Shown piece after piece: positions 37,094-46,877 of a stretch of 64,000 bases of DNA; within the stretch, counting starts at the first letter, position 1, and every line of letters starts with the position of its first letter. The notes under the pieces are model-generated. The model was not told the DNA's origin. It made no database searches and worked only from the letters and a program-made list of their open reading frames with translations. Source of the stretch: Sphingobacteriaceae bacterium (GTDB lineage: Bacteria; Bacteroidota; Bacteroidia; Sphingobacteriales; Sphingobacteriaceae); contig CANHRG010000002.1 of the NCBI GenBank assembly GCA_947463785.1, positions 1 to 64,000 on the forward strand, written 5' to 3'. The position numbers and the translations under genes are program-made.

Positions 37094-37705
37094 GTGAATT
37101 TTTCTTCAAAGCTTCTCGAAAGCGCAGTAAATGAGTTTGCTAAATTGCCTGGTGTGGGTCAGCGTACAGCCTTGCGTTTGGTATTACACTTGCTTAATCA
37201 ATCGGATGTTGAGGTGGCTCAGTTTACAGATTCTCTCAATCGATTGAAGCAGGAAATACGCTTTTGTGAAACCTGTCACAACATATCCGACCAGCCGATA
37301 TGTGAAATTTGTTCCAGTCATAAACGAGATCGTGGCTTAATTTGTGTGGTAGAAGATACCCGTGATGTAATGGCTATTGAGAATACGGCTCAATTTCAAG
37401 GACTGTATCATGTACTGGGTGGATTGATTTCTCCTATGGATGGCATTGGTCCATCTGATTTAAGTATCGATGATTTAGTAGAACGGGTTCAAAAAGGAGA
37501 GGTGAGAGAGGTGGTTTTAGCCCTCAGTGCAACCATGGAAGGCGATACGACCATTTTCTTTTTGTATAAAAAACTGAAGGATTTACCGGTTCAGATTTCT
37601 ACCATTGCCAGAGGAATAGCCTTTGGTGGAGAGCTGGAATACGTGGATGAAATCACACTCGGTCGCTCAATTGCCACCCGGGTGCCTTATGAAAGTTCAA
37701 TTTAA
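37094..37705 (+). CDS. recR: Recombination mediator RecR
   Basis: 203 residues beginning at a GTG. The N-terminal HhH region (FAKLPGVGQRTALRLVLHLL) is followed by the C4 zinc finger CETCHNISDQPICEIC (~57-72) and the Toprim domain ICVVEDTRDVMAIENT. RecR, with RecF/RecO, loads RecA on gapped DNA. It is divergent from the symporter and 8 bases upstream of the SDR gene. Confidence 0.97.
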   Translation: MNFSSKLLESAVNEFAKLPGVGQRTALRLVLHLLNQSDVEVAQFTDSLNRLKQEIRFCETCHNISDQPICEICSSHKRDRGLICVVEDTRDVMAIENTAQFQGLYHVLGGLISPMDGIGPSDLSIDDLVERVQKGEVREVVLALSATMEGDTTIFFLYKKLKDLPVQISTIARGIAFGGELEYVDEITLGRSIATRVPYESSI

Positions 37706-37713
37706 CGGTGTTT

Positions 37714-38529
37714 ATGGATTTAAAGAATAAAACAGTCATCATAACCGGTGCATCTTCAGGAATTGGCAAAGCTTGTGCCGAGTCTTTTGCTAAACGAGGT
37801 GCTAACGTGGTTTTGGGCGCTCGCCAGTACGTTACCTTGTGCCAAATTACCGATGAGCTGGAGCGTAATTACGGTATTCGTGCCTTGGCAGTTGCCTGTG
37901 ACGTATCGAAAGAGCAAGATTGCCAGCAATTGATTCAGCAGGCTACAACAGCTTTTGGCCGAATTGATGTACTGATTAATAATGCCGGTATTTCGATGAG
38001 AGCCTTGTTTAAGGATCTGGATTTGGTGGTAATCCGTAACCTGATGGATGTTAATTTTTGGGGTACAGTTTACTGCACAAAATATGCCCTTCCTGAATTG
38101 TTGAAGAATCAGGGTTCGGTGGTCGGCGTATCTTCCATTGCGGGTTACAAGGGTCTGCCTGGTCGAACGGGTTATTCCTCCTCTAAATTTGCCATGAACG
38201 GCTTTTTAGAGGCCTTAAGAGTTGAAAATTTAAAAACAGGTCTGCACGTAATGCTGGCCTCACCGGGTTTTACGGCTTCTAATATTCGCAAAGTTGCCTT
38301 GGTAAAGGATGGTTCTTCGCAAGGAGAAACCAGCATGGACGAAGATAAAATGATGAGCTCTGAAGAAGTAGCTGAAATCATAACTCAAGGTGTACTAGCG
38401 AGAAAACGGACCCTAATTATGACAGGACAAGGTAAACTGACCGTATTCCTGAGTAAATGGCTGCCAGGCTTATTGGATAAACTGGTCTATAATCATTTCA
38501 CCAAAGAAAAAGATCCATTAATACGATGA
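37714..38529 (+). CDS. Short-chain dehydrogenase/reductase
   Basis: 271 residues from the ATG at 37714; the track uses a GTG six bases earlier. The classical SDR features are TGASSGIGKACAE for cofactor binding, NNAGIS, a catalytic Ser in VVGVSSIAGYKG and the YSSSK catalytic pair. Substrate is unknown. The end overlaps the start of the alpha/beta hydrolase (ATGA), so the two are probably linked in function. Confidence 0.92.
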   Translation: MDLKNKTVIITGASSGIGKACAESFAKRGANVVLGARQYVTLCQITDELERNYGIRALAVACDVSKEQDCQQLIQQATTAFGRIDVLINNAGISMRALFKDLDLVVIRNLMDVNFWGTVYCTKYALPELLKNQGSVVGVSSIAGYKGLPGRTGYSSSKFAMNGFLEALRVENLKTGLHVMLASPGFTASNIRKVALVKDGSSQGETSMDEDKMMSSEEVAEIITQGVLARKRTLIMTGQGKLTVFLSKWLPGLLDKLVYNHFTKEKDPLIR

Positions 38530-39374
38530 AAATTAAATTATTCCTGCTGATGTTGTTTTACATTTCGAGCCTAAATTCTGTTTTAGCCTATTCAATTAAA
38601 GTAAAGAAAGACATTAGTTATCCAAGTAGCTCTAAAGTTGGCCGAAACCAACTGGACGTTTATTATCCCAAGGATATTTCTAAACCTAAAAATGTATTGG
38701 TTTTTATACATGGTGGGGCCTGGGATAGCGGTAAAAAAGATATGTATTGGTGGTTGGGCCGTAACATGGCGAACAAGGGGGTGGTAACGGTCATTATCAA
38801 CTATCCACTTGCCCCGCAGGCCGGTTACGAAGAAATGGCCGAGAGCTGTGTGGAAGCCTTGAAATGGGTGAAAGATTCGATTGGGAATTATGGTGGTAAT
38901 TCCGAACGGATTTTTGCCATGGGCCATTCTGCCGGTGGACATTTAGCTGCGTTGATTGATGCAGATCCGCGTTTTTTTGCTTCGAAACAACTAAATAATC
39001 CCTTGAAAGGTGTGATTTTAAACGATGGATTTGGATTGGATATGTTCGAATACTTGAGCATTGCTGATAAAACGGAGGGGCATAACCCAAGTTTCCTGAA
39101 AACCTTCACTGAGAATCCCGAAAACTGGAAAAAGGGTTCGCCATTAAGCTATTTTGACCAAGTTAAAAATCCGTATTACGTGTTGGTTGGCGGAGAAACC
39201 TACGAAGCCATTCGTATTCAGTCTAAACGTTTTTATGAACAAATGAATGCCGCAAAAAAGCCAATTAAATACGAAGTATTACCCAAGAAAAAACACGTTC
39301 CAATGATCAGTCAAATGGTTTTTGGAGCCAATCCGGTGTACCAATCCATCATTGATTTTATCAATACACACTAA
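38526..39374 (+). CDS. Secreted alpha/beta hydrolase (carboxylesterase-like)
   Basis: 282 residues with a signal peptide (MKIKLFLLMLFYISSLNSVLA). The oxyanion hole HGGAWDSG (~61-68) and nucleophile motif GHSAGGHLAAL (~138-148) are those of the HSL/BD-FAE-type esterases; the catalytic His is probably in KKKHVPM near the C-terminus. It is likely to cleave esters outside the cytoplasm. It overlaps the SDR gene and is convergent with nhaA. Confidence 0.88.
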   Translation: MKIKLFLLMLFYISSLNSVLAYSIKVKKDISYPSSSKVGRNQLDVYYPKDISKPKNVLVFIHGGAWDSGKKDMYWWLGRNMANKGVVTVIINYPLAPQAGYEEMAESCVEALKWVKDSIGNYGGNSERIFAMGHSAGGHLAALIDADPRFFASKQLNNPLKGVILNDGFGLDMFEYLSIADKTEGHNPSFLKTFTENPENWKKGSPLSYFDQVKNPYYVLVGGETYEAIRIQSKRFYEQMNAAKKPIKYEVLPKKKHVPMISQMVFGANPVYQSIIDFINTH

Positions 39375-39394
39375 ATTCGCGTTGTTTTACTGCC

Positions 39395-40570
39395 TTAAAT
39401 CTGAGCGTTCTTTCCCAGAGCGTTTAGAAATTGATAGCCTGCGAATGCGGCTGTAATGGAGGCAATAAGAATACAAAATTTGGCTTCGGTTTGATAAATC
39501 GGATCTTCAAAAGATAAAATGGACACAAAAATGGACATGGTAAAGCCAATACCGGCCAACATGCCTAGTCCTAAAATGTGCTTCCAATTACTATTGGATG
39601 GTAAGCTGCCGAAGCCTAGTTTTACCGAAATCCAGGAAAAAAGTAGAACTCCTATCGGTTTTCCAAGCACCAAGCCAATAATGATTCCCAAGCCCAACGA
39701 ACTGGTGATACCGTGAAGCATTTCGTTTTCAAAATTGATGTTGGTGTTTGCAAGCGCAAACAAAGGCATAATGACAAAATTTACAGGTTTTAGCAGCAGG
39801 TGCTCCAGTTTTTCGAGTGGTGAAGTTTCTTTTACAGGATTAGTGGGGATACAAAAAGCTAAGAGTACGCCGGCTATGGTGGCATGAATACCTGAATGAT
39901 GAACAAAGTACCAAAGTAATAGTCCGGGTATGAGGTAAGCTAATACGTTTTTTACCCCGAAATAATTCAAAAAGCTTAAAAAGACTACGATTCCGGCTGC
40001 ATATGCAAGGTAATCTATATGCAAGTCGCTGGTGTAAAATACGGCAATAACTACAATTGCGCCTAAATCGTCGACAATGGCCAGCGCTGCTAAGAAGATT
40101 TTTAGCGAGGCCGGTACCCGTTTACTCAATTGTGAAATTATAGCTAAAGCAAAGGCAATATCTGTCGCCATCGGTATACCCCAGCCGTTCTGATTGGGCG
40201 TTCCAGAATTAAGTAATGCATAAATTGCAGCTGGTACCAACATGCCGCCTAGTGCTGCAAAAACCGGCATTGCAGCTTTTTTAAATGAAGATAATTCCCC
40301 TTCTACTAATTCTCTTTTGATTTCTAAACCAACCAATAGAAAGAACAGGGCCATAAGTCCGTCATTTATCCATTGTAAGTTGTTGTAGTACAGTTTAACG
40401 CTGGAGGATTGATAGCCCCATTGGTAGGTTAAAAAATCGGTAAAGTAGGAGTTCAGGCCAGAGTTTGCGATGATCAATGAAGAAATAACGCAAGCCAACA
40501 ATGCCAAGCTGCTCGATTTCCCCGACTGAAAAAATTCCCGAAAGGGTTTCAAGTTGATGATTTTGGCCAT
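39395..40570 (-). CDS. nhaA: Na+/H+ antiporter NhaA
   Basis: 391 residues with 11-12 membrane segments. The ion-binding Asp pair is in AIVDDLGAIVVIAVFYT, and GIPMATDIAFALAIISQL is the TM4 unwound region. NhaA exchanges Na+ (or Li+) for two protons and protects against alkaline and salt stress. It has no operon partners here. Confidence 0.97.
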   Translation of the reverse strand: MAKIINLKPFREFFQSGKSSSLALLACVISSLIIANSGLNSYFTDFLTYQWGYQSSSVKLYYNNLQWINDGLMALFFLLVGLEIKRELVEGELSSFKKAAMPVFAALGGMLVPAAIYALLNSGTPNQNGWGIPMATDIAFALAIISQLSKRVPASLKIFLAALAIVDDLGAIVVIAVFYTSDLHIDYLAYAAGIVVFLSFLNYFGVKNVLAYLIPGLLLWYFVHHSGIHATIAGVLLAFCIPTNPVKETSPLEKLEHLLLKPVNFVIMPLFALANTNINFENEMLHGITSSLGLGIIIGLVLGKPIGVLLFSWISVKLGFGSLPSNSNWKHILGLGMLAGIGFTMSIFVSILSFEDPIYQTEAKFCILIASITAAFAGYQFLNALGKNAQI

Positions 40571-40767
40571 TTCCTGCTAAGTTAGAAAAATCTGTGCTCA
40601 TATCCTGTTAAGGCAGAAAAGCTATTATTAGGCTGATTTAATAACTATTAGTTATTTTAAAAACATTAATTGAAGCATAATTAAAATTCAATTTCTGCTG
40701 CTGTAATTTTAAATGTTTAAACACGCCAAGTCGCCAGTCGGATTGTTCAACTTAAACGAGTTTTCTG

Positions 40768-41769
40768 ATGAAATGGTATTTCAAACACAGCCTATTCTTC
40801 AGTTTATCTTACCTCTGTCTTTGCCTAGCTTGTAGCAAAGATGAACACGTACCCGTGGATTCAACGGTACAGCAATTTGAATTCGGTATTGTTGGTCAGC
40901 TGTTTCCGGCTATTAAAAATCCAAACCATAAATCATTAGAAATTATACTTCCACAGAATTCGACCAAGACTAATTTATCTGCTTTTTGCCGGGTCACTCC
41001 AAAAACTCAGGTACTACTCAATAATGCTATTCTGATCGATAGTCAAACCGTTGTGGATTGCTCCATGCCCGTAAAATTGAGTTTAATTGCTGAAAATTCT
41101 ATGCAACAAGAGTGGACTGTACATGTAAAAACCGAGTCGGAGGCTTATGGTTTAGGTACTATGGTAACTGCATCTAAAAGTTTAGACCGGAATTACGAGT
41201 TTTACCGAGAACAGAAGGGAAGCGGTTTGTATGCAGTTGAAAACTGCGGGCCTGCGGTTGCGGCAATGGCAATTCACTGGGCTGATTCTGGTATGAATAA
41301 AACGGTTTCTGATGCTCGTAAAGCCATTCTGCCACAGGGTGGCGATTGGTCTACTTCAGACCTGATCGATTATTTGGCTGCTGCAGGAATTCAAAGTACA
41401 ATGGCCTATTTATCGAATGTTGAACAAAATGTAAAAAAATACATTGATCTAAATTATTTGCTGATTTTGTGTTTGGATATGCACCAAATCAAGTATAATG
41501 CTAATGCGATAGAAAAAACGAATAAGTTTTACCCAACTTTTCACAGCGGCTGGAGTCACTTCCTATTGGTAAAGGGTTATCGGATTGTGGATGGAAACTT
41601 TTATTTGGAAGTATACGATCCTAATTCCAACGGTAGGGTGCATGTGTTAAGCCATCAACCTAGGGGGAAAGACCGGTATTATTCTGCAGATCAAATTGAG
41701 CTTGCAACGGATGCCTGGTGGAAATACGCTATTGTTGTAGCCCCAAAAGGTGAAACGGTAAAATTTTAG
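40768..41769 (+). CDS. Lipoprotein with Ig-like N-terminal domain and C39-like cysteine peptidase domain
   Basis: 333 residues. The signal peptide ends in the lipobox LCLAC, lipidated at Cys22. Residues ~35-122 look like the beta-rich DUF5018-type domain of Bacteroidota lipoproteins (LEIILPQ, then WTVHVKTE). Residues ~150-325 resemble C39-like papain-fold peptidases: VENCGPAVAAM with nucleophile Cys160, WSHFLLVKGYR with His264, and YDPNSNG with Asp284. The triad order fits the fold. The substrate is unknown, and no bacteriocin transporter or GG-leader peptide is adjacent. Confidence 0.72.
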   Translation: MKWYFKHSLFFSLSYLCLCLACSKDEHVPVDSTVQQFEFGIVGQLFPAIKNPNHKSLEIILPQNSTKTNLSAFCRVTPKTQVLLNNAILIDSQTVVDCSMPVKLSLIAENSMQQEWTVHVKTESEAYGLGTMVTASKSLDRNYEFYREQKGSGLYAVENCGPAVAAMAIHWADSGMNKTVSDARKAILPQGGDWSTSDLIDYLAAAGIQSTMAYLSNVEQNVKKYIDLNYLLILCLDMHQIKYNANAIEKTNKFYPTFHSGWSHFLLVKGYRIVDGNFYLEVYDPNSNGRVHVLSHQPRGKDRYYSADQIELATDAWWKYAIVVAPKGETVKF

Positions 41770-41778
41770 CTAAAATTT
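41761..41778. repeat. Perfect 18-bp palindrome spanning the convergent gene ends
   Basis: AAATTTTAGCTAAAATTT is self-complementary and covers the stop of the lipoprotein gene, reaching the stop of asnS. It is too AT-rich for a strong terminator stem but could act as a weak one in both directions. Confidence 0.6.
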
Positions 41779-43210
41779 AAAACTCTGCGTTTTTAGGCGT
41801 TCTTGGGAACGGAATTACGTCGCGGATATTGGTCATTCCGGTTACAAATAAAACTAAACGCTCAAAACCGAGTCCAAAGCCGGCATGCGGTGCTGATCCG
41901 AAACGGCGAGTATCCAAATACCATGACATTTCTTCGGCAGGAATGTGCATTTCGGTCATGCGTTGTTCAATTTTTTCTAAGCGTTCTTCACGTTGAGATC
42001 CACCAACAATTTCGCCAATGCCCGGGAACAGGATGTCCATGGCACGTACGGTTTTGCCGTCGTCGTTTTGGCGCATGTAGAATGCTTTAATTTCTTTCGG
42101 GTAATCGGTTAAGATGACTGGCTTTTTGAAGTGTTTTTCTACCAAATAACGTTCGTGTTCCGATTGCAAATCGGCTCCCCAGCTTTCAATCAGGTATTTG
42201 AACTGTTTTTTCTGGTTGGGTTTAGATTGCTTTAAGATATCGATAGCTTCGGTATACGTGATGCGTTCGAAATTGTTTTCCAAACAGAATTTAAGTTTCG
42301 AAATCAGATCGAGTTCAGATCGTTCGTTCTGAGGTTTTTGTTTTTCCTCTTCTTCTAGACGTGATTTTAGGAAATCGAGCTCATCGGCACAAGTTGTTAA
42401 GGCATAGTTAATCACATACTTCAACAGATCCTCAGCCAAATCCATGTTATCCTGTAAATCGTAAAAAGCCATTTCAGGCTCAATCATCCAGAATTCCGCC
42501 AAGTGACGGGTGGTGTTGGAATTTTCGGCACGGAAAGTAGGGCCGAAAGTATAAATATCGCCTAAAGCCAATGCTGCCAATTCGCCCTCCAGCTGACCAG
42601 AAACGGTAAGGTTAGTCGCCTTGCCAAAAAAATCCTCCTTGAAGTTAACAGATCCATCCTCGTTACGTGGGGTATTGTCGAAGTCCAAAGTGGTTACCTT
42701 GAACATTTCTCCAGCACCTTCCGCATCTGAAGCGGTAATGATTGGCGTATGCAAATAGGTAAAACCACGCTCGTTAAAGAATTGGTGTACGGCAAATGCC
42801 AAGGCATGACGCACTTTAAAAACGGCATTGAACGTATTGGTACGGAAACGCAAGTGCGCAATTTCACGTAAAAACTCTAGGCTGTGTTTTTTAGGTTGCA
42901 ATGGAAATTTTTCTGCATCGCTATCGCCCAATATTTCGAGTTCTTTTACTTTAATTTCTACTTTTTGGCCTTTTCCTAAAGATTCTACTAAGGTTCCGGT
43001 TACGGAAATAGCTGCTCCGGTGGTTAATCTTTTCAATAAACCTTCATCAAAAGCATTGAAATCAACCACTGCTTGAATATTTTGAATAGAAGAACCGTCA
43101 TTTATCGCGATAAACTGATTATTGCGGAAGGTTTTAACCCAACCCATTACAGTTACCTCTTTTTGGAATGTTGTTTCGTTTAACAGCGATTTGATTTTGG
43201 TTCTTTTCAT
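41777..43210 (-). CDS. asnS: Asparagine--tRNA ligase
   Basis: 477 residues. The OB-fold N-terminal domain ([22 protein letters not shown]-like) precedes a class II core with [24 protein letters not shown] (motif 2) and [20 protein letters not shown] (motif 3). An internal acidic insertion ([16 protein letters not shown]) is typical of this bacterial form. AsnRS charges tRNA-Asn directly. It is convergent with the lipoprotein gene. Confidence 0.97.
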   Translation of the reverse strand: MKRTKIKSLLNETTFQKEVTVMGWVKTFRNNQFIAINDGSSIQNIQAVVDFNAFDEGLLKRLTTGAAISVTGTLVESLGKGQKVEIKVKELEILGDSDAEKFPLQPKKHSLEFLREIAHLRFRTNTFNAVFKVRHALAFAVHQFFNERGFTYLHTPIITASDAEGAGEMFKVTTLDFDNTPRNEDGSVNFKEDFFGKATNLTVSGQLEGELAALALGDIYTFGPTFRAENSNTTRHLAEFWMIEPEMAFYDLQDNMDLAEDLLKYVINYALTTCADELDFLKSRLEEEEKQKPQNERSELDLISKLKFCLENNFERITYTEAIDILKQSKPNQKKQFKYLIESWGADLQSEHERYLVEKHFKKPVILTDYPKEIKAFYMRQNDDGKTVRAMDILFPGIGEIVGGSQREERLEKIEQRMTEMHIPAEEMSWYLDTRRFGSAPHAGFGLGFERLVLFVTGMTNIRDVIPFPRTPKNAEF

Positions 43211-43277
43211 GTGTTATTGTTATTCAGGGCGCTAAAATACGAAAAATTTGAGCATTGAGATAGGACGAGCAGAAGCA

Positions 43278-46200
43278 CTAGGCGACTTCACGCATATCCA
43301 CCGCCACTACTTTAGAAACTCCTTGTTCAACCATGGTTACACCATAAATAATGTCGGTACTGGCAATGGTGCGCTTGTTGTGTGATACAATAATGAATTG
43401 CGATTGGTAAGAGAATTTGCGAATGATGTTATTGAATTTATCGATGTTGGTATCATCCAAAGGTGCATCTACCTCATCGAAAATACAGAATGGCGCAGGT
43501 TTTAATAAGTAGAGTGAGAATAACAGGGCAGTAGCCGTTAAGGTTTTTTCACCACCCGATAATTGGTTGATGGATAAAGGGCGTTTACCTTTCGGTCGGG
43601 CCAAAATCTCGATATCCGATTCTAAGGGATTTTCAGGATCTGAGAGAACTAAATCGCAGCTATCTTCTTCATTAAACAAGGAACGGAATACTTCAATAAA
43701 ATGTTCACGAACTTGGGTAAAGGCCTCCATGAACTTGGCCTTCGCGGTATCGTCAATTTCTTTGATGGTTTCCAAGAGCGATTCCTTGGCATCCATCAGG
43801 TCTTTTTTCTGTGCTTGAATGAAGTGGTAACGCTCATTCATTTCCTGATAAGCTTCCATGGCCATCGGATTGATAGCGCCAAAATCTTCAATCTGATGCT
43901 TCATGCGTTCAGTTTTATCGCGTAAATCGTCTTCGTTTTCTCCTTGCGGGATTTCAGCATCCAGCAAGTCGTTAATATCGATGTTGAATTCAACCGCCAA
44001 ACGCTCTTTTAGTGCATTCAGTTCTAATTTCAGATTGGTTTTCTTATCCTTGATCTCGTTCGCTAAATATTCGGCCTGTTCTTTGGTACGCCTTTTTTCG
44101 CTAATGGTGTTTTCTGTTTCGGTAATGATACCTTTAGAAGCATAATATTCCTGCTCCAAGTCGTGCAATCCTTTTTCCAGACTTTCTTTTTGTTCATACA
44201 TGGCAATCAGGTCGCCATCAGAATGGTCTACATGTTGCAGGGTTTCTTTCATGCCCGCTTGGGTTTTATCCAATTCGACTGAGTTGGCCTCAATGCGACT
44301 GCTTAAGCTGGCGTGTTGACTGTTACGGTATTCCAGATCTTTTTCGAGTCCCGAAACTTTGTTTTGTTGCTGGTGAAAACGGATGTTTTCTTGGTTGTAA
44401 GCCGTAGATAGGTTGTTCACTTCATCGGCTAATACCTGGTAATCTTGTTGCTTTTGAGCCAGAGCATCTTGTTTGATCTCTTTCTCCGCTTTCATTTCAG
44501 CCAATCGAGGTTCAGTTTTTTCAATTTCGTTAGCAATGCTTTCCAATTTGGCTTCAATATCCTGCTTGCGGTTGCGGCTGTTTTCAATAAAGGTCAAATA
44601 TTGTTCCTGTTTGGTCTTTACCGAAATGTATTCGTTGTTAAGGCTGTTCAGTGCCAGCTCCTGTTGTTGTAGTTGTGTTTTTTGTGAGGAAGCTTTCAGT
44701 GCTTCCAATTTCTGGCTTTCTTGTGCTATTGCGGTAGCCAGTTTGCTCAAATCTGTTTCAAGTTTTTTTATTTCTTTAGCAAGATTTTCTAGGTTTTTTG
44801 CCCTACCAATACGTTTTCCTTCAAATAATCCCACCGAGCCACCGGCCATCCCCAAACGGTTTTTGCTGTATTTGCCGCTGCTGCTCAAAATCACTTCATC
44901 CCCAGTCGGAAGGGCAGAGATCAGTTCTTCTTCTTCGCCATATTTGATTAAATAAACCCCGTGCAATAGCATTTCGCAAAGTGGAAGGTACTGTTTGTCT
45001 ACCTCAATAATTTCTAAGGCGGCTATTAGATTGCTGTTTTTGGCTTCCGATTTCGGTTTAGCTGGTTTTACCGCATCTAAAATGAAAAAGTTAGCACGAC
45101 CTTGTGCCGAATCGCTGAGTAATTGAATTGCTTTTACCGCTTCGGCTTGTGTTTGTACCACGTAATGGTTCATTACCGGTTCCAGATAGTTCTCTATCGC
45201 AATACGGTATTCTTCTTTACAGAACAGAATGTCTGAAAATAGGGGAGCTTGTTTTGTCCAATCGGCGTTCTTTTTTAAGAAACGAATAGATTCTGGAAAA
45301 CCTTCCAGACTGTCAACCATGGATTTGGTGAGGTTGTATTCGTTTTGTTTGGCATCTAGCTTTCGGCTTTCGCTATTTTGATCTTGCTTGTGTTTTTCTA
45401 GGTTTTCTTGCGTTTGCTGAATTTGCTCTTGCAACTCATTTTCCAGTTTCTTGGCCAGCTCAAATTCCTGATTTTGGGTTTGCAAGCGCTGTTCCAATTC
45501 GGCTAAAACTTTATTAAATTCATTCAGTTCAGCTTCTTTGCTTTCTGCATCACTAACATTTCGGGTGCTTTCCTGTTGTAAAGCATCTCGCTGTATATGT
45601 AAAATAGCCAAGTCTTTTTCCAGCTGATGCAATTCGTTCTGAAAGGTTTGATTGGCTTTAGTTAACTGATCAAGTTCAGTTTTGGCTTCTTGCTGTTTTA
45701 GTCGCTGAGCGTCGAGGTTGGCTTTTTGTTTCTCTAATCCAGTTTGCAATGTTTTGAACAGGTCATTTTCTTGAGCAAGTTCTTCTTGCAAGCGTTTTTG
45801 GTTATAAATAACGTGATTGAACTGGTTTTTGTCCGTTTCTAATTCCTGTTTAAGGCGAGTTTCTTTCTCCTCTAAAAAACGCAATTGCTCGTTTTTTAGT
45901 TTTTTCTCACTCTCGTAAGCCCTAATCTTAGCCACAAATTCATTAGTGGCTTTTTGTTGCGTGGCTAGATTTTTTTCTTTACTTAAACTATCCAGCTTTT
46001 GCTGTTGAAGTGCAGCCTCCAAGGTATCAATGGAAGCACTAATACCCAAGCGTTCTTCGACTTGTTGCTGCTCTTGTTTTTCTAAAGTTTCAAGCGCATC
46101 GCGGAAGCTAATGATACGAAAGGAAGCCAGCATGACACTCAAGGCCTTGTATTGCTCTTTGAGTTTATAGTAACGTTCTGCTTTTTTAGCTTGATTTTCG

Positions 46201-46814
46201 AGTGTTTTTAGGTTTTTGTCGATCTCAAACAAAATATCTTCTACACGACTCAGGTCGGCTTCGGTATCTTTTAGTTTAGAGAAGGTTTGCTTTTTGCGGA
46301 GTTTGTATTTCGAAATACCCGATGCTTCTTCAAACAAAGCCCGGCGTGAATTTTCTTTATTGGCGATGATCTCATCGATCATTTTTAACTCGATGATAGA
46401 GTAGGAGTCGGAGCCAATACCGGTATCCAGAAACAGATCCGTAATATCTTTTAATCGGCATTGTACATCGTTTAAGCGGTATTCGCTCTCCCCGGTACGG
46501 TACAATTTACGAGTCAGCGTAACCTGCGAATACTCGGTTGGCAGAATGTTTTTGGTGTTATCGAAGGTTAAAGAAACCTCTGCCAGGTTTGAAGGTTTAC
46601 GTGTTTTGGTTCCGTTAAAAATGATGTTCTCCATCTTTTCAGAACGGAGCATGCGGGTACTTTGCTCACCTAATACCCAACGAATGGCATCCACCACGTT
46701 TGATTTTCCGCAACCATTTGGCCCCACAATGGCGGTTACGCCCTCATTAAAGTTGATGGTGATCTTATCGCCGAAGCTTTTAAAGCCTTTTATTTCTAAT
46801 CGGGTGAGCTGCAT
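43278..46814 (-). CDS. smc: Chromosome segregation protein SMC
   Basis: 1178 residues in the standard five-part layout. The N-terminal ATPase half has Walker A GPNGCGKSNVVDAIRWVLGE (~32-51), followed by coiled coil (~165-500), a hinge (~515-680, SLEGFPESIRFLKKN to RLGMAGGSVGL), a return coil (~690-1000), then signature LSGGEKTLTATALLFSLYLL and Walker B FCIFDEVDAPLDDTN. SMC compacts and separates chromosomes with ScpA/ScpB; scpB is at 25.6 kb. Confidence 0.98.
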   Translation of the reverse strand: MQLTRLEIKGFKSFGDKITINFNEGVTAIVGPNGCGKSNVVDAIRWVLGEQSTRMLRSEKMENIIFNGTKTRKPSNLAEVSLTFDNTKNILPTEYSQVTLTRKLYRTGESEYRLNDVQCRLKDITDLFLDTGIGSDSYSIIELKMIDEIIANKENSRRALFEEASGISKYKLRKKQTFSKLKDTEADLSRVEDILFEIDKNLKTLENQAKKAERYYKLKEQYKALSVMLASFRIISFRDALETLEKQEQQQVEERLGISASIDTLEAALQQQKLDSLSKEKNLATQQKATNEFVAKIRAYESEKKLKNEQLRFLEEKETRLKQELETDKNQFNHVIYNQKRLQEELAQENDLFKTLQTGLEKQKANLDAQRLKQQEAKTELDQLTKANQTFQNELHQLEKDLAILHIQRDALQQESTRNVSDAESKEAELNEFNKVLAELEQRLQTQNQEFELAKKLENELQEQIQQTQENLEKHKQDQNSESRKLDAKQNEYNLTKSMVDSLEGFPESIRFLKKNADWTKQAPLFSDILFCKEEYRIAIENYLEPVMNHYVVQTQAEAVKAIQLLSDSAQGRANFFILDAVKPAKPKSEAKNSNLIAALEIIEVDKQYLPLCEMLLHGVYLIKYGEEEELISALPTGDEVILSSSGKYSKNRLGMAGGSVGLFEGKRIGRAKNLENLAKEIKKLETDLSKLATAIAQESQKLEALKASSQKTQLQQQELALNSLNNEYISVKTKQEQYLTFIENSRNRKQDIEAKLESIANEIEKTEPRLAEMKAEKEIKQDALAQKQQDYQVLADEVNNLSTAYNQENIRFHQQQNKVSGLEKDLEYRNSQHASLSSRIEANSVELDKTQAGMKETLQHVDHSDGDLIAMYEQKESLEKGLHDLEQEYYASKGIITETENTISEKRRTKEQAEYLANEIKDKKTNLKLELNALKERLAVEFNIDINDLLDAEIPQGENEDDLRDKTERMKHQIEDFGAINPMAMEAYQEMNERYHFIQAQKKDLMDAKESLLETIKEIDDTAKAKFMEAFTQVREHFIEVFRSLFNEEDSCDLVLSDPENPLESDIEILARPKGKRPLSINQLSGGEKTLTATALLFSLYLLKPAPFCIFDEVDAPLDDTNIDKFNNIIRKFSYQSQFIIVSHNKRTIASTDIIYGVTMVEQGVSKVVAVDMREVA

Positions 46815-46826
46815 TTAATAAATACC

Positions 46827-46861
46827 AAAGCCTACTAAAGTAAGATTTAGTAGGCTTTTTT
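46827..46861. terminator. Stem-loop between the MBL hydrolase gene and smc
   Basis: AAAGCCTACTAAA and TTTAGTAGGCTTT form a perfect 13-bp stem with a 6-base loop. It lies after the end of the MBL gene, but the longer T tract is on the plus strand; on the minus strand only three T precede GG. Confidence 0.6.
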
Positions 46862-46877
46862 CCAATATGTTGTTGTT

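Noticed and set aside
44473-44955. 160-residue ORF antisense to smc
   Set aside because: It lies fully within the smc coiled coil and hinge, with Ser/Leu-rich composition typical of antisense frames of Glu/Lys-rich coils.
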